Positions 54,178 through 63,216 are shown, numbered from the stretch's first letter. The stretch: 64,000 bases of DNA from Streptomyces sp. NBC_00078 (GCF_026343335.1 NZ_JAPELX010000001.1:8556001-8620000); one strand, 5' to 3'. The notes: generated by a model from the letters alone, not told the origin. Numbers and translations: made by a program.

Positions 54178-54783
54178 ATGATGGAGAACACCCAGGGCAT
54201 CGAGGTTCTCACGCGGGCGCACGACTATCTCGCCGAGGTGGTCGCCGCGGTGCCGCGCGCGGCGTGGGGAGCGCCGACGCCGTGCAGCGCGTGGACGGCC
54301 CGGCAGGTCCTCAACCACGCCCGGATCGACCAGCAGGCCTACGGCTTCGCGATCACCGGTGGCCGCCCGGCATCCGACCCCTTCGACCCAAAGGACGCCC
54401 TCGACGCGGATCCGGCGGCGGAACTCGACAAGGTGCTGCGCACGGTGGCGGACACGTATGCCGGCCTGCCCGCCGACGCCGAGCAGGTGCCGACGCCGCT
54501 CGGCCCGCTGCCCCTGCCGTTCGCGGCCGCGGCGGCCGCCATGGACGCGGCCGCGCACGCCTGGGACATCGCGGTCGCGACCGGCCAGGACCGGCCGCTG
54601 TCCGGGGAGCTGGCCGAGGGGATCTGGCCGGTGGCGGAGCGGCTCGTCGACCATCTCCGCGACTCCTACAAGGTGTTCGCGCCCGCGCTGGAGCCGGCGC
54701 AAGGCCACGACAGGGCTGAAGCGCTGCTCGCCTTCCTGGGCCGCGACCCGCACTGGGCGCCCGCGGGCGCCTCACGCATGTGA
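54178..54783 (+). CDS. TIGR03086-type DinB-like metal-binding protein
   Basis: 201 residues from ATG 54178 (or 54181), with AGGAGAGG upstream. GIEVLTRAHDYLAEVVAAVP, TPCSAWTARQVLNHARIDQ and AAAAAMDAAAHAWDIAVATG are the family pattern; the three His are spaced for a metal site as in maleylpyruvate isomerase N-terminal and mycothiol-dependent enzymes. Function otherwise unknown. It is divergent from the FUSC gene. Confidence 0.85.
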   Translation: MMENTQGIEVLTRAHDYLAEVVAAVPRAAWGAPTPCSAWTARQVLNHARIDQQAYGFAITGGRPASDPFDPKDALDADPAAELDKVLRTVADTYAGLPADAEQVPTPLGPLPLPFAAAAAAMDAAAHAWDIAVATGQDRPLSGELAEGIWPVAERLVDHLRDSYKVFAPALEPAQGHDRAEALLAFLGRDPHWAPAGASRM

Positions 54784-55250
54784 AGGTCCACAGTGCCGGC
54801 GCCTGAAGCTCGCGCGGCGCGGTGCGGCGATCAGGGCGGTCAGCGGACACGGCCACGACGAGCCCGGCGGCCGTCAGCACCCGCCCGCGAGCAGCCGACG
54901 CGTGCCCGGCCCACCGGCAGCATCGCCCACCGCCCACCCGGACGGTCCGGGCGATCCGGATGACGGTGTGCTCGCTCCCGCTCACGATGTCCCGATCCCT
55001 CGTCACCGGGTGGTGGCTGTACGCCAGGTCCCGGGCGGTGACGGGCACCGGCCCGTCGTCCGCGGTCAGCTCCGCCTCCGCGAACCAGCGGGCCGGGGTG
55101 GCCGGCCGACCTCTGATCCCGCGGCAGGCGTTCGCGCCGGCGACAAATGAGTTGCGGATGTCCTGCCTGGTGAGCGATCTCTTGGGGGGAGGCTCCGGCC
55201 CCAGGGGCTCGCGCCCGTCGGAAACCAAGAAACCCGTGGAGGGAAGCCCG
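54784..55250 (-). other. 467-bp gap with a coding-like minus-strand stretch
   Basis: No intact gene is supported between the DinB-like gene and DUF3626. On the minus strand about 55228 to 54960 has strongly G/C-biased third positions, reading SLTRQDIRNSFVAGANACRG, EAELTADDGPVPVTARDLAY and RDRDIVSGSEHTVIRIARTV. The bias then moves to another frame, as after a frameshift. I do not recognise the family. It may be a decayed gene or an unknown one starting at TTG 55228. Confidence 0.3.
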
Positions 55251-56153
55251 GTGGATTTCGCACATGCCCGGACGCCGTGGGCCCGCGCGGCGCTGCGTCA
55301 CGTAGCTGCCCGCTCCACGGGCCCGGCCGTCGGCCCGGACCTGCGGATCACGCTGAACTTCCACCCCGACCGGCTCATCGGCGGGCTGCCCATCCTCCGG
55401 GCACTGGCCCAGGACGGCGCCTACCACTCCCAGTTCGTCACCGGCACCAGCAACGGCGGCCTCACCGCACACCCCGGCGGCGACCGCCGGCGCTGGGAGA
55501 CCCGGATCTTCGGCGGTGCCTACGACGCCGCGGACCCTCACGACCGGCCCGTGTACGGCGCGCTCGACTTCCGGCGCCAAGTGGTCGGCGCGGCACCGCG
55601 GTTCGGCTCCTCGCACTTCCGGCTCGGCGCGGACGCCGTGGCCCGCGCCACCTTCTGCTACCCGGACAGCGCGGCCGAACCCACCGACTTCGGGGTCGCC
55701 GCGAGCATGTCGCTCATCGCCCTCGCCGAGGCCGACGAGCAGGACGCCCTCAACGACTACATCGAGGCCCAGGTCCACGGGGGCGTCCTCCTCGCCGAGC
55801 ACGTGGAGGCGCTCGTCCTGGACGAGAGCTACCGCGGGACGTCGGTCGAGGCCGTGGCGCGTCTCCTGCCCTGCACCGTCGAGTGGCACTCCGGCTACCG
55901 GCTCACCGTGCCGCAGCTGCGGCGCCACGCGGACTACCGGGGCCAGGAGTACGTGGAGCTGGGCGCCCGGATCGCCGAGGACGGGCACCTGGACCCGCGG
56001 ATCATCGGGGACGCGGCCCGCACCGGCCGCCATGCGCCGCAGGACCTGAAGATGGTGTGGCACACGCTCGCCCGCTTCGGCGCACCCGAGGGAGCGGGCA
56101 CCGCCTATCTGCCGGGCGGCCACACTCCGGGCGTGAGAACTCCCAGCGCGTAG
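55251..56153 (+). CDS. DUF3626 domain protein
   Basis: 300 residues from GTG 55251 with GGAGGGA upstream. DLRITLNFHPDRLIGGLPIL, YHSQFVTGTSNGGLTAHPGG, WETRIFGGAYDAADPHDRPV, YGALDFRRQVVGAAPRFGSS and VEWHSGYRLTVPQLRRHADY are the DUF3626 pattern. Conserved His and Asp in NFHPDR and TGTSNGG suggest a hydrolase or toxin-like enzyme, but no activity is known. It converges on and overlaps the regulator gene tail by 49 bp. Confidence 0.85.
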   Translation: MDFAHARTPWARAALRHVAARSTGPAVGPDLRITLNFHPDRLIGGLPILRALAQDGAYHSQFVTGTSNGGLTAHPGGDRRRWETRIFGGAYDAADPHDRPVYGALDFRRQVVGAAPRFGSSHFRLGADAVARATFCYPDSAAEPTDFGVAASMSLIALAEADEQDALNDYIEAQVHGGVLLAEHVEALVLDESYRGTSVEAVARLLPCTVEWHSGYRLTVPQLRRHADYRGQEYVELGARIAEDGHLDPRIIGDAARTGRHAPQDLKMVWHTLARFGAPEGAGTAYLPGGHTPGVRTPSA

Positions 56154-56785
56154 GCCCGGGCGACCAGTTCGGTGCGGTTCGACGCGCCCCAGCGTGCCGA
56201 CAGCCGCCGCAGGTGATACGTGACGCCGTCCGTGCTGAGGCCGGTCTCCTTGGCGGCCCTGGCCGTGGTGGCACCTGCGGCGAGCAGCGCCAGGATGCGG
56301 ACCTCCACCGGTGCGACGGGCGCCGGTGCGTCCGGGAGCGGCTCGGCGCGTTCGCCCTGCACACGCAGCATCACCAGCAGGGCGGGCGTGTCCTCCACTG
56401 TGTCGCTCACCGGATCGGCCGTCAGCTCACCGAGCCGTTCGGTGCCGCCCGGCCCCTCCCACCGCACCGACACCTCATACCGCGACCGGTGTCGCAGCCG
56501 CAGCGCCTGCACGATCCGCTCCACCTGCGTCGTCTCCTGCGGCCGGAACAGCTCCAGCACGGCACGGCCGCGCAGCCGCCCCGGGGCCGTACCGCACTCG
56601 GCCGCCATCGCGGGATTGGCGAGCAGGACCACTCCGTACACATCGCACACGGCGACGGGCACGGAGACGCGGTCGAAGAGCATGAGGGCGCGATTGCGCC
56701 ACACCACGGCTTCCCGGGCCGGCCTCTTCCACCCACACCTCCTGCCGTCCTGCGCGAGGGAACGCGCACTGCGTGCACCACACAA
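56105..56785 (-). CDS. PAS-LuxR-type regulator
   Basis: 226 residues from TTG 56785; a GTG at 56707 would give about 200 residues and fits the domain start better. A PAS-like domain (LMLFDRVSVPVAVCDVYGVV, NPAMAAECGTAPGRLRGRAV) precedes a C-terminal LuxR helix-turn-helix (ILALLAAGATTARAAKETGL, STDGVTYHLRRLSARWGASN). It matches PAS-LuxR regulators common in Streptomyces, though PimM-type ones usually control polyene clusters and none is present. Its target is unknown. Confidence 0.8.
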   Translation of the reverse strand: MCGARSARSLAQDGRRCGWKRPAREAVVWRNRALMLFDRVSVPVAVCDVYGVVLLANPAMAAECGTAPGRLRGRAVLELFRPQETTQVERIVQALRLRHRSRYEVSVRWEGPGGTERLGELTADPVSDTVEDTPALLVMLRVQGERAEPLPDAPAPVAPVEVRILALLAAGATTARAAKETGLSTDGVTYHLRRLSARWGASNRTELVARAYALGVLTPGVWPPGR

Positions 56786-56881
56786 TCATGCGGCGAGGGC
56801 CGGTGGTGAATTCCCGGACGGTGGTGGCGGGGAGGCCCGACCGGGCGGCAGACCGTCCTGACCTCCCCGTACGGCGAGCCG

Positions 56882-58525
56882 CTACACCGCGAGCCAGACC
56901 GCGTGGTCCGGTGCCAGCAGACCGTCCCGCACGGGTCCGGAGGCCAGCAGAACCGAGGAGTGCTGGGGCAGCCGATACGCCTCGGCCGACAGGTTCACCA
57001 CGCACACGAAGCCGGGGTCGCGTCCGAAGGCGAGGATCGCGGCGGGGGAGTCGAGCCAGGTCAGGCTGCCGTCTCCGAGGGCGGGATGCTCGCGGCGCAC
57101 ACGCAGGGCGCTGCGGTACAGCTCCAGCGTCGAGTTCTCCGCGCCGGTCTGCTCGGCCACCCCGCAGCCGGCCCACTCGGCCGGCTGCGGCAGCCAGGGC
57201 GCGGCTTCGCTGCCCTCGGGGCTGAAGCCGTACGGCGCGCTCGTCCCCGACCACGGGATCGGCACCCGGCAGCCGTCGCGCCCGCGGTCGGTGTGCCCGG
57301 ACCGCTCCCAGACCGGGTCCTGCAGCACCGCCTCGGGCAGGTCCTCGACCTCGGGCAGCCCGAGCTCCTCGCCCTGGTAGACATACGCGCCGCCGGGCAG
57401 GGCGAGCATCAGCAGGGCCGCCGCACGGGCCCGCCGCGTGCCCAGGTCCAGATCCAGGGGGCCTTCGGGCCGGTAGGTCTCGCCCGCCGTCCACCGCTTC
57501 ACCACCTTGCGGCCGTACCGGCTGGGGTGGCGCATCACGTCGTGGTTGGACAGCACCCAGGTGGCCGGCGCGCCCACCGCGCCGAGCATGGCGAGGGAGT
57601 CGTCGATGACGGCACGCAGGTCCTTCGCCTCCCAACTGGACATCAGGAAGTCGAAGTTGAACGCCGTGTGCAGGCCGTCCGGGCGGACGTATGCGGCGAG
57701 TCGCTCCGGGGTGTCCGCCCAGGCCTCGGCGACGAACGAGCGGTCACCCGGGAACTCGTCCGCCACCCGGCGCCACGCGCGGTAGATGTCATGCACCTCG
57801 TCCCGGTCCCAGTGCGGATGGTCGACGTGCCTGCGGGGCCCCTCGGGCGCCACTTCCGGGCGGGGCGGCAGGTCCGGCAGCTCGGGGTGCTTGACGAGAC
57901 CGTGCGCGACGTCGATACGGAATCCGTCCACGCCCCGGCTGAACCAGAAGCGCAGGACCGACTCGAACTCCGCCCGCACGTCCGGGTGTTCCCAGTCGAG
58001 GTCCGGCTGCTCGGGGGCGAAGAGATGCAGGTACCACTCGCCGTCGGGCAACCGTGTCCAGGCCGGCCCGCCGAAGCAGGACACCCAGTCGTTGGGCGGC
58101 TCGGCGCCGCCGGGCCCGCGGCCGGGCCGGAAGACGTAGCGCCCGCGCTCGGGGCTGCCGGGCCCGGCAGCCAGCGCGGCCCGGAACCAGGCGTGCCGGT
58201 CGGAGGTGTGGTTGGGCACGATGTCGGGGATGACACGGATCCCGTGCGCGTGCGCCTCCTCGATGAGCTGCTCCGCCTCGGCGACGGTGCCGAACAGCGG
58301 GTCGATCTCCCGGAAGTCGGCGACGTCGTAACCGTGGTCGGCCATCGGTGACCTGTACCAGGGGTTGATCCAGATCGCGTCCACGCCGAGCCACTTGAGA
58401 TACGGCAGCCGGGAGCGGATGCCGGCGATGTCGCCGACGCCGTCCCCGTTCCCGTCGGCGAAACTGCGGATGTAGACCTGGTAGATGACGGCGTCGCGCC
58501 ACCAAGGTGCGGTGCTGGTGGACAT
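56882..58525 (-). CDS. GH13 alpha-glucosidase
   Basis: 547 residues from ATG 58525. GH13 regions are present: VIPDIVPNHTS (region I), GFRIDVAHG (nucleophile Asp), SFVAEAW (acid Glu) and VLSNHDVMRH (third Asp). YQVYIRSFADGNGDGVGDIA and an FGGPAWTRLPDGEWYLHLF insert place it with oligo-1,6-/alpha-glucosidases such as AglA. No signal peptide, so it acts on imported malto- or gluco-oligosaccharides. It is divergent from a LacI regulator that probably represses it; no ABC transporter is beside it. Confidence 0.93.
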   Translation of the reverse strand: MSTSTAPWWRDAVIYQVYIRSFADGNGDGVGDIAGIRSRLPYLKWLGVDAIWINPWYRSPMADHGYDVADFREIDPLFGTVAEAEQLIEEAHAHGIRVIPDIVPNHTSDRHAWFRAALAAGPGSPERGRYVFRPGRGPGGAEPPNDWVSCFGGPAWTRLPDGEWYLHLFAPEQPDLDWEHPDVRAEFESVLRFWFSRGVDGFRIDVAHGLVKHPELPDLPPRPEVAPEGPRRHVDHPHWDRDEVHDIYRAWRRVADEFPGDRSFVAEAWADTPERLAAYVRPDGLHTAFNFDFLMSSWEAKDLRAVIDDSLAMLGAVGAPATWVLSNHDVMRHPSRYGRKVVKRWTAGETYRPEGPLDLDLGTRRARAAALLMLALPGGAYVYQGEELGLPEVEDLPEAVLQDPVWERSGHTDRGRDGCRVPIPWSGTSAPYGFSPEGSEAAPWLPQPAEWAGCGVAEQTGAENSTLELYRSALRVRREHPALGDGSLTWLDSPAAILAFGRDPGFVCVVNLSAEAYRLPQHSSVLLASGPVRDGLLAPDHAVWLAV

Positions 58526-58631
58526 GGTGGTGTCTACTCCTCGTGTTTCAGTGGGAATACGCGGGACGAACGGGCTACTTCGCCGCGCCGGCGTGAGACC
58601 GGAGCCGAGGTCATGGCTGCGCTGTCATGAT

Positions 58632-58829
58632 GCTTGCAATGGTGATTGCGCAGTTCAGAGCATTTGATGACTACCCTCGGGGGGAAACTTCAATGCATCT
58701 ATCACCTCGGTGAGACAACGCTTGCAAACTAGGAGCAAGGCCGAGGGACCGTCAATGCGTTACGTGGCGGTAGTTCCCTGACAGCGCTGTCATCAGACCG
58801 GGTGGACGAGCGGACGCTTGTGCTAGCGT
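58632..58829. promoter_or_regulatory. Divergent GH13/LacI control region
   Basis: The 310-bp gap holds no gene. It has two GCTTGCAA sites (58632-58639, 58720-58727), resembling the CTTGCA boxes of Streptomyces MalR/AglR-type repressors, a perfect 14-bp palindrome TGACAGCGCTGTCA (58779-58792), and TAGCGT (58824-58829) six bases before the lacI ATG. The palindrome lies just upstream of that promoter and could serve autoregulation. Part of the region (about 58620-58680) is unusually AT-rich. Confidence 0.6.
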
Positions 58830-58835
58830 CCGCCC

Positions 58836-59888
58836 ATGCCAGATGCTCAACGGCACCCCACGATGGCCGATGTCGCCGAACGGGCCGGGGTCTCCGCATC
58901 CACCGTCTCACGCACCCTGCGGGGGCTGTCGAACGTGTCGCCGGATGTCCGTGTGAGGGTCGAACAGGCCGCGCGCGAGCTGAACTTCGCGATCTCCCGG
59001 CACGCCTCCAGCCTGGTGACCGGCAGGACGGGCGTCGTCGCGGTGCTCGTACCCACGCTCAATTCGTGGTTCATGGGCTCGGCCCTGTCCAGCCTGGGCC
59101 CGCTGCTGCGGGCGGCGGGCCTGGAGCTGGCCGTCTACGTGGTACCCGACCTCGCCGAACGCGCCTCGTTCTTCGAGCAGTTGCCGGCCCGGCGCAACGC
59201 CGACGCGCTGCTGGTGTTCTCCTTCGACCTCACCGACGAGGAGAGCGCCCGCCTCGACGACCTCGGCATGCCCGTCATCTACGTCAGCCAGCACGCCGAC
59301 GAGCGGCCGAGCGTGTACGTCGACGACGTGGCCGGAGCGCGCCACGGCACCCGGCACCTGCTGAACCTCGGACACCGCCGGATCGCCTTCGTCCAGACGG
59401 TCGGCGCCACCGGCTTCTCCTTCAGCTCGCACGAGCGGCTGCTCGGCTACCAGCAGGCACTCACCGAGGCGGACGTCCCCTTCGACGACTCCCTCGTCGT
59501 GGCCACTCCGTTCCCCTACAAGCGCGGTGTCACGGAAGCGCTCGGGAAACTGCTCAGCCTGCGCGAGCCGCCCACCGCGGTCTTCGCCGAGCAGGACGAA
59601 CTCGCCGCCTCCGTCATCTGGACACTGCGCAAGTCCAGGGTCGAGGTCCCCGAGCGGATGTCCGTCCTCGGCTTCGACGACCAGCCGGTGGCCGAGTGGT
59701 TCGATCTGTCGACGGTCGCCCAGTCGCCCTCGGACATGGGCCGCGTGGTCGGCGAACTGGCCCTGGAACTGATCAACGACCCCGACGCCGACCCCAGGCG
59801 GCACGTCGTCCTGCCGACACATCTCATCCCGCGGGCCACCACCGCGCCGGCCCCCGGACAGGTCACCGACCTCGCGAACCGTGGGTGA
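58836..59888 (+). CDS. LacI-family regulator of the GH13 gene
   Basis: 350 residues from ATG 58836, likely leaderless. HPTMADVAERAGVSASTVSR and TLRGLSNVSPDVRVRVEQAA form the helix-turn-helix; GVVAVLVPTLNSWFMGSALS and DELAASVIWTLRKSRVEVPE, VLGFDDQPVAEWFDLSTVAQ follow in the ligand domain. It is divergent from the alpha-glucosidase gene and probably senses an alpha-glucoside. A strong hairpin ends the gene. Confidence 0.93.
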   Translation: MPDAQRHPTMADVAERAGVSASTVSRTLRGLSNVSPDVRVRVEQAARELNFAISRHASSLVTGRTGVVAVLVPTLNSWFMGSALSSLGPLLRAAGLELAVYVVPDLAERASFFEQLPARRNADALLVFSFDLTDEESARLDDLGMPVIYVSQHADERPSVYVDDVAGARHGTRHLLNLGHRRIAFVQTVGATGFSFSSHERLLGYQQALTEADVPFDDSLVVATPFPYKRGVTEALGKLLSLREPPTAVFAEQDELAASVIWTLRKSRVEVPERMSVLGFDDQPVAEWFDLSTVAQSPSDMGRVVGELALELINDPDADPRRHVVLPTHLIPRATTAPAPGQVTDLANRG

Positions 59889-59897
59889 CTCTCAGGT

Positions 59898-59919
59898 CGG
59901 GGGCTTGCGCAAGCCCCCG
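59898..59919 (+). terminator. Strong hairpin after the LacI gene
   Basis: A perfect 22-bp palindrome (core GGGGGCTTGCGCAAGCCCCC) begins nine bases after the stop at 59888. It forms a GC-rich stem without U-tract, the usual actinobacterial form. Confidence 0.75.
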
Positions 59920-59930
59920 CGGGCACTCTT

Positions 59931-59950
59931 GACTACACGATCGTGTAGTC
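59931..59950. promoter_or_regulatory. Perfect 20-bp palindromic operator
   Basis: GACTACACGATCGTGTAGTC is a perfect palindrome overlapping TTGACT (59929-59934), a likely -35. Its length and symmetry fit a TetR-family repressor. It lies about 80 bp before the deleted P450-reductase gene, as for BM3-type genes controlled by a Bm3R1-like repressor. No TetR gene is adjacent. Confidence 0.75.
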
Positions 59951-60028
59951 CCGTGGCGCCGGTGGCCGGGCCCGCTCGACCACCCTTGATCGCAGTACTC
60001 CCGTACCGCGAAAGGCAGTTGTCGCGCC

Positions 60029-60825
60029 ATGCCCCCCACCGCGCTGCACCCCCGCACCGCAGACACCCTCCCCGCCCTCCCCGTCGTCGACATCACCGAC
60101 ACCGGGCCCGGCCGCACCCCCATCCAGCAGGTGATGCGCCTCATGCGCGAGCATGGACCGGTTCACCCTGACGCTCGCTCCGCGCACGTCCGCCGACCGC
60201 GCACACGGCGTCCTCCCCGGCACTCCGCCCGCCCAGGCCGAGCAGAACCCCGACTCCCACACCCTCCCCGCCCGGGTCCGCCCCGGCACCGGCGTCCTCT
60301 TCCTGCACGGCAGCAACTACGGAACCTGCCGTGAGTTCGCCGCCCAACTCGCCGACGAGGCAGCCGAGTTCGGTTGCGCCACCGAGGTCGCACCGCTGGA
60401 CGCGTACGTCGGAGGCCTGCCCACGGACCGGCCCGTCGTCATCACCGCCGCCTGGAGCCGAACTCGCCCCCGCACTCTGCTATTTCGGCTGTGACGCACC
60501 GGACGCCGACTTCCTGCACGCCGGGGAGCTGCGTGCCGCCGAGGCCGCCGGAGCCGTCTCGTTGCGCCCGGCGTTCAGCACCGCGGGCACGTTCGTCCAG
60601 CACCGCGTCGCCGCCGAGGCCGACGAGGTGTGGGCGCTGCTCGGCGCCGGGGCCCGGGTGTACGTCTGCGGCGACGGTTCGCGAATGGCGCCCGGAGTGC
60701 GGGACGCGTTTCGTACGCTGTACCGGGACCGTGCGCCGGACGCGGACGGCCCGGCGGCCGATGCCTGGCTGGACGGACTGATCGCGGACGGGCGTTACAT
60801 CGAGGACGTGTACGCGGCCGGCTGA
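60029..60825 (+). pseudogene. Doubly deleted self-sufficient P450 (CYP102/BM3 type)
   Basis: Three pieces of one P450-reductase lie in three frames. ATG 60029 gives about 40 residues of P450 N-terminus (LPALPVVDITDTGPG, TPIQQVMRLMREHGPV). From 60153 another frame gives the end of the heme domain and the flavodoxin start (FTLTLAPRTSAD, VLFLHGSNYGTCREFAAQLA, ATEVAPLDAYVGGLP). From about 60460 a third frame gives the C-terminus of the FNR domain (LCYFGCDAPDADFLHAGELR, GARVYVCGDGSRMAPGVRDA, DGRYIEDVY). About 400 heme-domain and 400 reductase residues are missing. The codon bias is intact, so the loss is recent. The promoter/operator remains. Confidence 0.85.
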
Positions 60826-60848
60826 CCGAGGTGAGGGGTAGGCGCACG

Positions 60849-61823
60849 GTGGTGGACTCCTGGGAACGAGCCCGACGCATCCTGGAGGGCTCGCAGATAC
60901 CTCCCGACCGTCTCATGCACCTGCGCCCCCTCAGCGGCGGCACCTACAACGCCGTCGAGGAGCTGCGGCTCACCGACGGCAGCCGCTATGTGCTCAAGGT
61001 CGCGCCGGACGCCCCGGGGCTGCGCTACGAGAGCGGCCTGCTGCTTTCGGAGGCCGAGTTCTACCGTGGCGCCGCCGAGGCCGGCGTACCGGCCCCGCGG
61101 GTGGTGGCCGTCGGCGGCGACGGCGCGGCACGTCATCTGCTGATGACGGCCTGCCCGGGCGAACCGTGGGACGACTCGGTCACAGAGGCCCAACAGGTGC
61201 CCCTGCGTATGGAGTTGGGCCGCCAGGTGGCCCGCCTGCACCGTGTGAGAGGGCCGGGCTTCGGCTATCCGTCCGGGGCGCTCGGCCCGCTCGCCGACGA
61301 CTGGCGCACCGCGTTCACCGCCATTCTGGACGCCGTGCTGGACGACGCGCGCGACCACCGGGCCCGCCTGCCCCGCCCCGCCGACGACGTGGCCCGCACC
61401 GTCCGGCACGCCTGCCCCGCGCTCGACGCCGTCACCGTCCCGAACCTCGTCCACTTCGACCTGTGGAGGGGCAACATCCTGGTGGACCGCGCGGCGGGGG
61501 AGCCCCGCATCGGCGGACTCATCGACGGCGAGCGCATGTTCTGGGGCGACCCGCTGGCCGACTTCGTCTCGCTCGCGCTGCTCGGGGACATCAAGAAGGA
61601 CGAGGCGTTCCTGGCGGGCTACCGGGAGGCCGGCGGACGCGCCGTGTTCGACACTCCGGCCCTTCTCCGCCTCGCCCTCTACCGCACCTACCTCTACCTG
61701 ATCATGCTCACCGAGACGATCCCGCGGGGGAGCGGCGCGGAACACGGCCGCTGGGTCCAGGAAGTCGTCGCCCCGGAACTGGTCGCAGCCCTCGACGAGA
61801 TCGAGGAGCTGGCCGCGCCTTAG
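60849..61823 (+). CDS. Phosphotransferase-fold kinase (APH/fructosamine kinase-like)
   Basis: About 324 residues from GTG 60849 (60852 or 60834 also possible; ribosome site weak). LRPLSGGTYNAVEELRLTDG and RYVLKVAPDAPG are the ATP-binding loop and Lys; LMTACPGEPWDD the hinge; NLVHFDLWRGNILVDRA the catalytic loop; and RIGGLIDGERMFWGDPLADF the metal site, with DGE in place of DFG-like DWE. It phosphorylates an unknown small molecule. It is 23 bp after the P450 remnant. Confidence 0.85.
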   Translation: MVDSWERARRILEGSQIPPDRLMHLRPLSGGTYNAVEELRLTDGSRYVLKVAPDAPGLRYESGLLLSEAEFYRGAAEAGVPAPRVVAVGGDGAARHLLMTACPGEPWDDSVTEAQQVPLRMELGRQVARLHRVRGPGFGYPSGALGPLADDWRTAFTAILDAVLDDARDHRARLPRPADDVARTVRHACPALDAVTVPNLVHFDLWRGNILVDRAAGEPRIGGLIDGERMFWGDPLADFVSLALLGDIKKDEAFLAGYREAGGRAVFDTPALLRLALYRTYLYLIMLTETIPRGSGAEHGRWVQEVVAPELVAALDEIEELAAP

Positions 61824-61856
61824 CTCACAGCGTCTTAGCTCATATCGTGAACTAAG
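61819..61856. promoter_or_regulatory. ROK-type operator upstream of the ROK regulator
   Basis: CTTAGCTCA-TATCG-TGAACTAAG (61834-61856) is an imperfect 23-bp palindrome, eight of nine arm positions matching. A third CTTAGCTCA (61819-61827) overlaps the stop of the previous gene. The site lies 74 bp before the ROK start and fits autoregulation. Confidence 0.65.
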
Positions 61857-61929
61857 GGTTGGAGGAATATCGCGCCAGGCCTGAACTCAGAGGTATGTTG
61901 CAGGTCGAACAGGGTGCGGAGGGAGCCAC

Positions 61930-63216
61930 ATGGCTACGGGGCGGAACGGGCGAACGGTACGCGACCTCAGGCGGGCCAACCGCACGGCCGTGCTGCAGCG
62001 GCTCTACTTCGACGGCCCCCTCAGCCGCTTCGAGCTCGGCCCGGCGACCGGGCTCAGCTCCGGCTCGGTGAGCAACGTCGTGGCGGACCTGGTCGCGGAC
62101 GGCCTTCTCGAGGAGGCCGGCAGCGTCGACTCCGACGGTGGCCGCCCCCGCACCCTGCTGCGCATGGCGCCCGCCAGCGGCCACATGATCGGCGTCGACG
62201 TCGGCGAGACCCGGGTGCGGATCGAGCTGTTCGACCTGACCCTCACCGAACTCGCCCGCGCCGAGCGCCCGCTGGAGGCGCAGCGCTACGAGGTCGAGGT
62301 CATCGTCGGCCACATCCGCGACGGCATCGCAGAGGTGCTCACGGGCGCCGGTATCGCCCCCGAGCAGCTCCTCGGCGTCGGCATCGGCGTCCCGGGCATC
62401 GTGGAACGCACCTCGGACCGCGGCGCTGTCGTACACGGGCAGACCATCGGCTGGGACGCCGTCCCGCTGGAAGACCTGCTCCGTTCCACCTCCCAACTGC
62501 CGGACACCGTCGCGTACTTCATCGACAACGGCGCGAAGACCCTCGGTCAGGCCGAGATGTGGTTCGGCGGCGGCCGCGGCGCGCGCAACGCGGTCGTCGT
62601 CCTGTTCGGCTCCGGAGTGGGCGCCTGCCTCGTCACCCCCGAGGTGGAGCACGGCCGGGCCGTCGAGTGGGGACATCTGACCGTGAGGGTCAGAGGGCGC
62701 CGCTGCCGGTGCGGTGCGCTCGGCTGCCTGGAGGCGTACGCAGGGGCGGAGTCCCTGCTGGAGCGGTGGCGAGAGGAGGGCGGGCGCCCGCCCGAGGGCG
62801 TCGACGAGGAGACCGCGCTGACCGCGATGCTGGCCGCGGCGTATCCCTCCGGGGGCGGGGCGGCGGACGCGGGGGCGCTTGCCGTACTGGAGGAGACCGC
62901 CGAGTACCTGGGCGCCGGGCTGTCCGACCTGATCAATCTGTTCCAGCCCGAGCGGATTCTCATCGGGGGGTGGGCGGGGCTTCAGCTGGGGGCGCGGTTC
63001 CTGCCCGCCGTGCGTCGGCACGCGGCGTCGTACGCCCTGCGTCACCCGGCCGAGAAGGTCACCATCGACCTTGGTCGTCTCGGGCCGGACGCGGTCACGG
63101 TCGGTACGGCGATCTTGCCTCTGGCTGACTTCTTTGCGCGGGGCGGGCGGCGGCCCGAACCGGCGCCCGCGGGGCCGGCGCCCGCCTGGCAGACGGCGCT
63201 GGAGGAGCGACGCTGA
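61930..63216 (+). CDS. ROK-family transcriptional regulator
   Basis: 428 residues from ATG 61930 with GGGAG upstream. An N-terminal winged helix (NRTAVLQRLYFDGPLSRFEL, GLSSGSVSNVVADLVADGLL) is followed by a ROK kinase-like domain (MIGVDVGETRVRIELFDLTL, GVGIGVPGIVERTSD, FGSGVGACLV) with the zinc motif CRCGALGCLEAYAG. Such proteins are XylR/NagC-like sugar-sensing repressors. No sugar transport or degradation gene is adjacent, so its targets lie elsewhere or it controls the GH13/kinase region. Confidence 0.93.
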   Translation: MATGRNGRTVRDLRRANRTAVLQRLYFDGPLSRFELGPATGLSSGSVSNVVADLVADGLLEEAGSVDSDGGRPRTLLRMAPASGHMIGVDVGETRVRIELFDLTLTELARAERPLEAQRYEVEVIVGHIRDGIAEVLTGAGIAPEQLLGVGIGVPGIVERTSDRGAVVHGQTIGWDAVPLEDLLRSTSQLPDTVAYFIDNGAKTLGQAEMWFGGGRGARNAVVVLFGSGVGACLVTPEVEHGRAVEWGHLTVRVRGRRCRCGALGCLEAYAGAESLLERWREEGGRPPEGVDEETALTAMLAAAYPSGGGAADAGALAVLEETAEYLGAGLSDLINLFQPERILIGGWAGLQLGARFLPAVRRHAASYALRHPAEKVTIDLGRLGPDAVTVGTAILPLADFFARGGRRPEPAPAGPAPAWQTALEERR

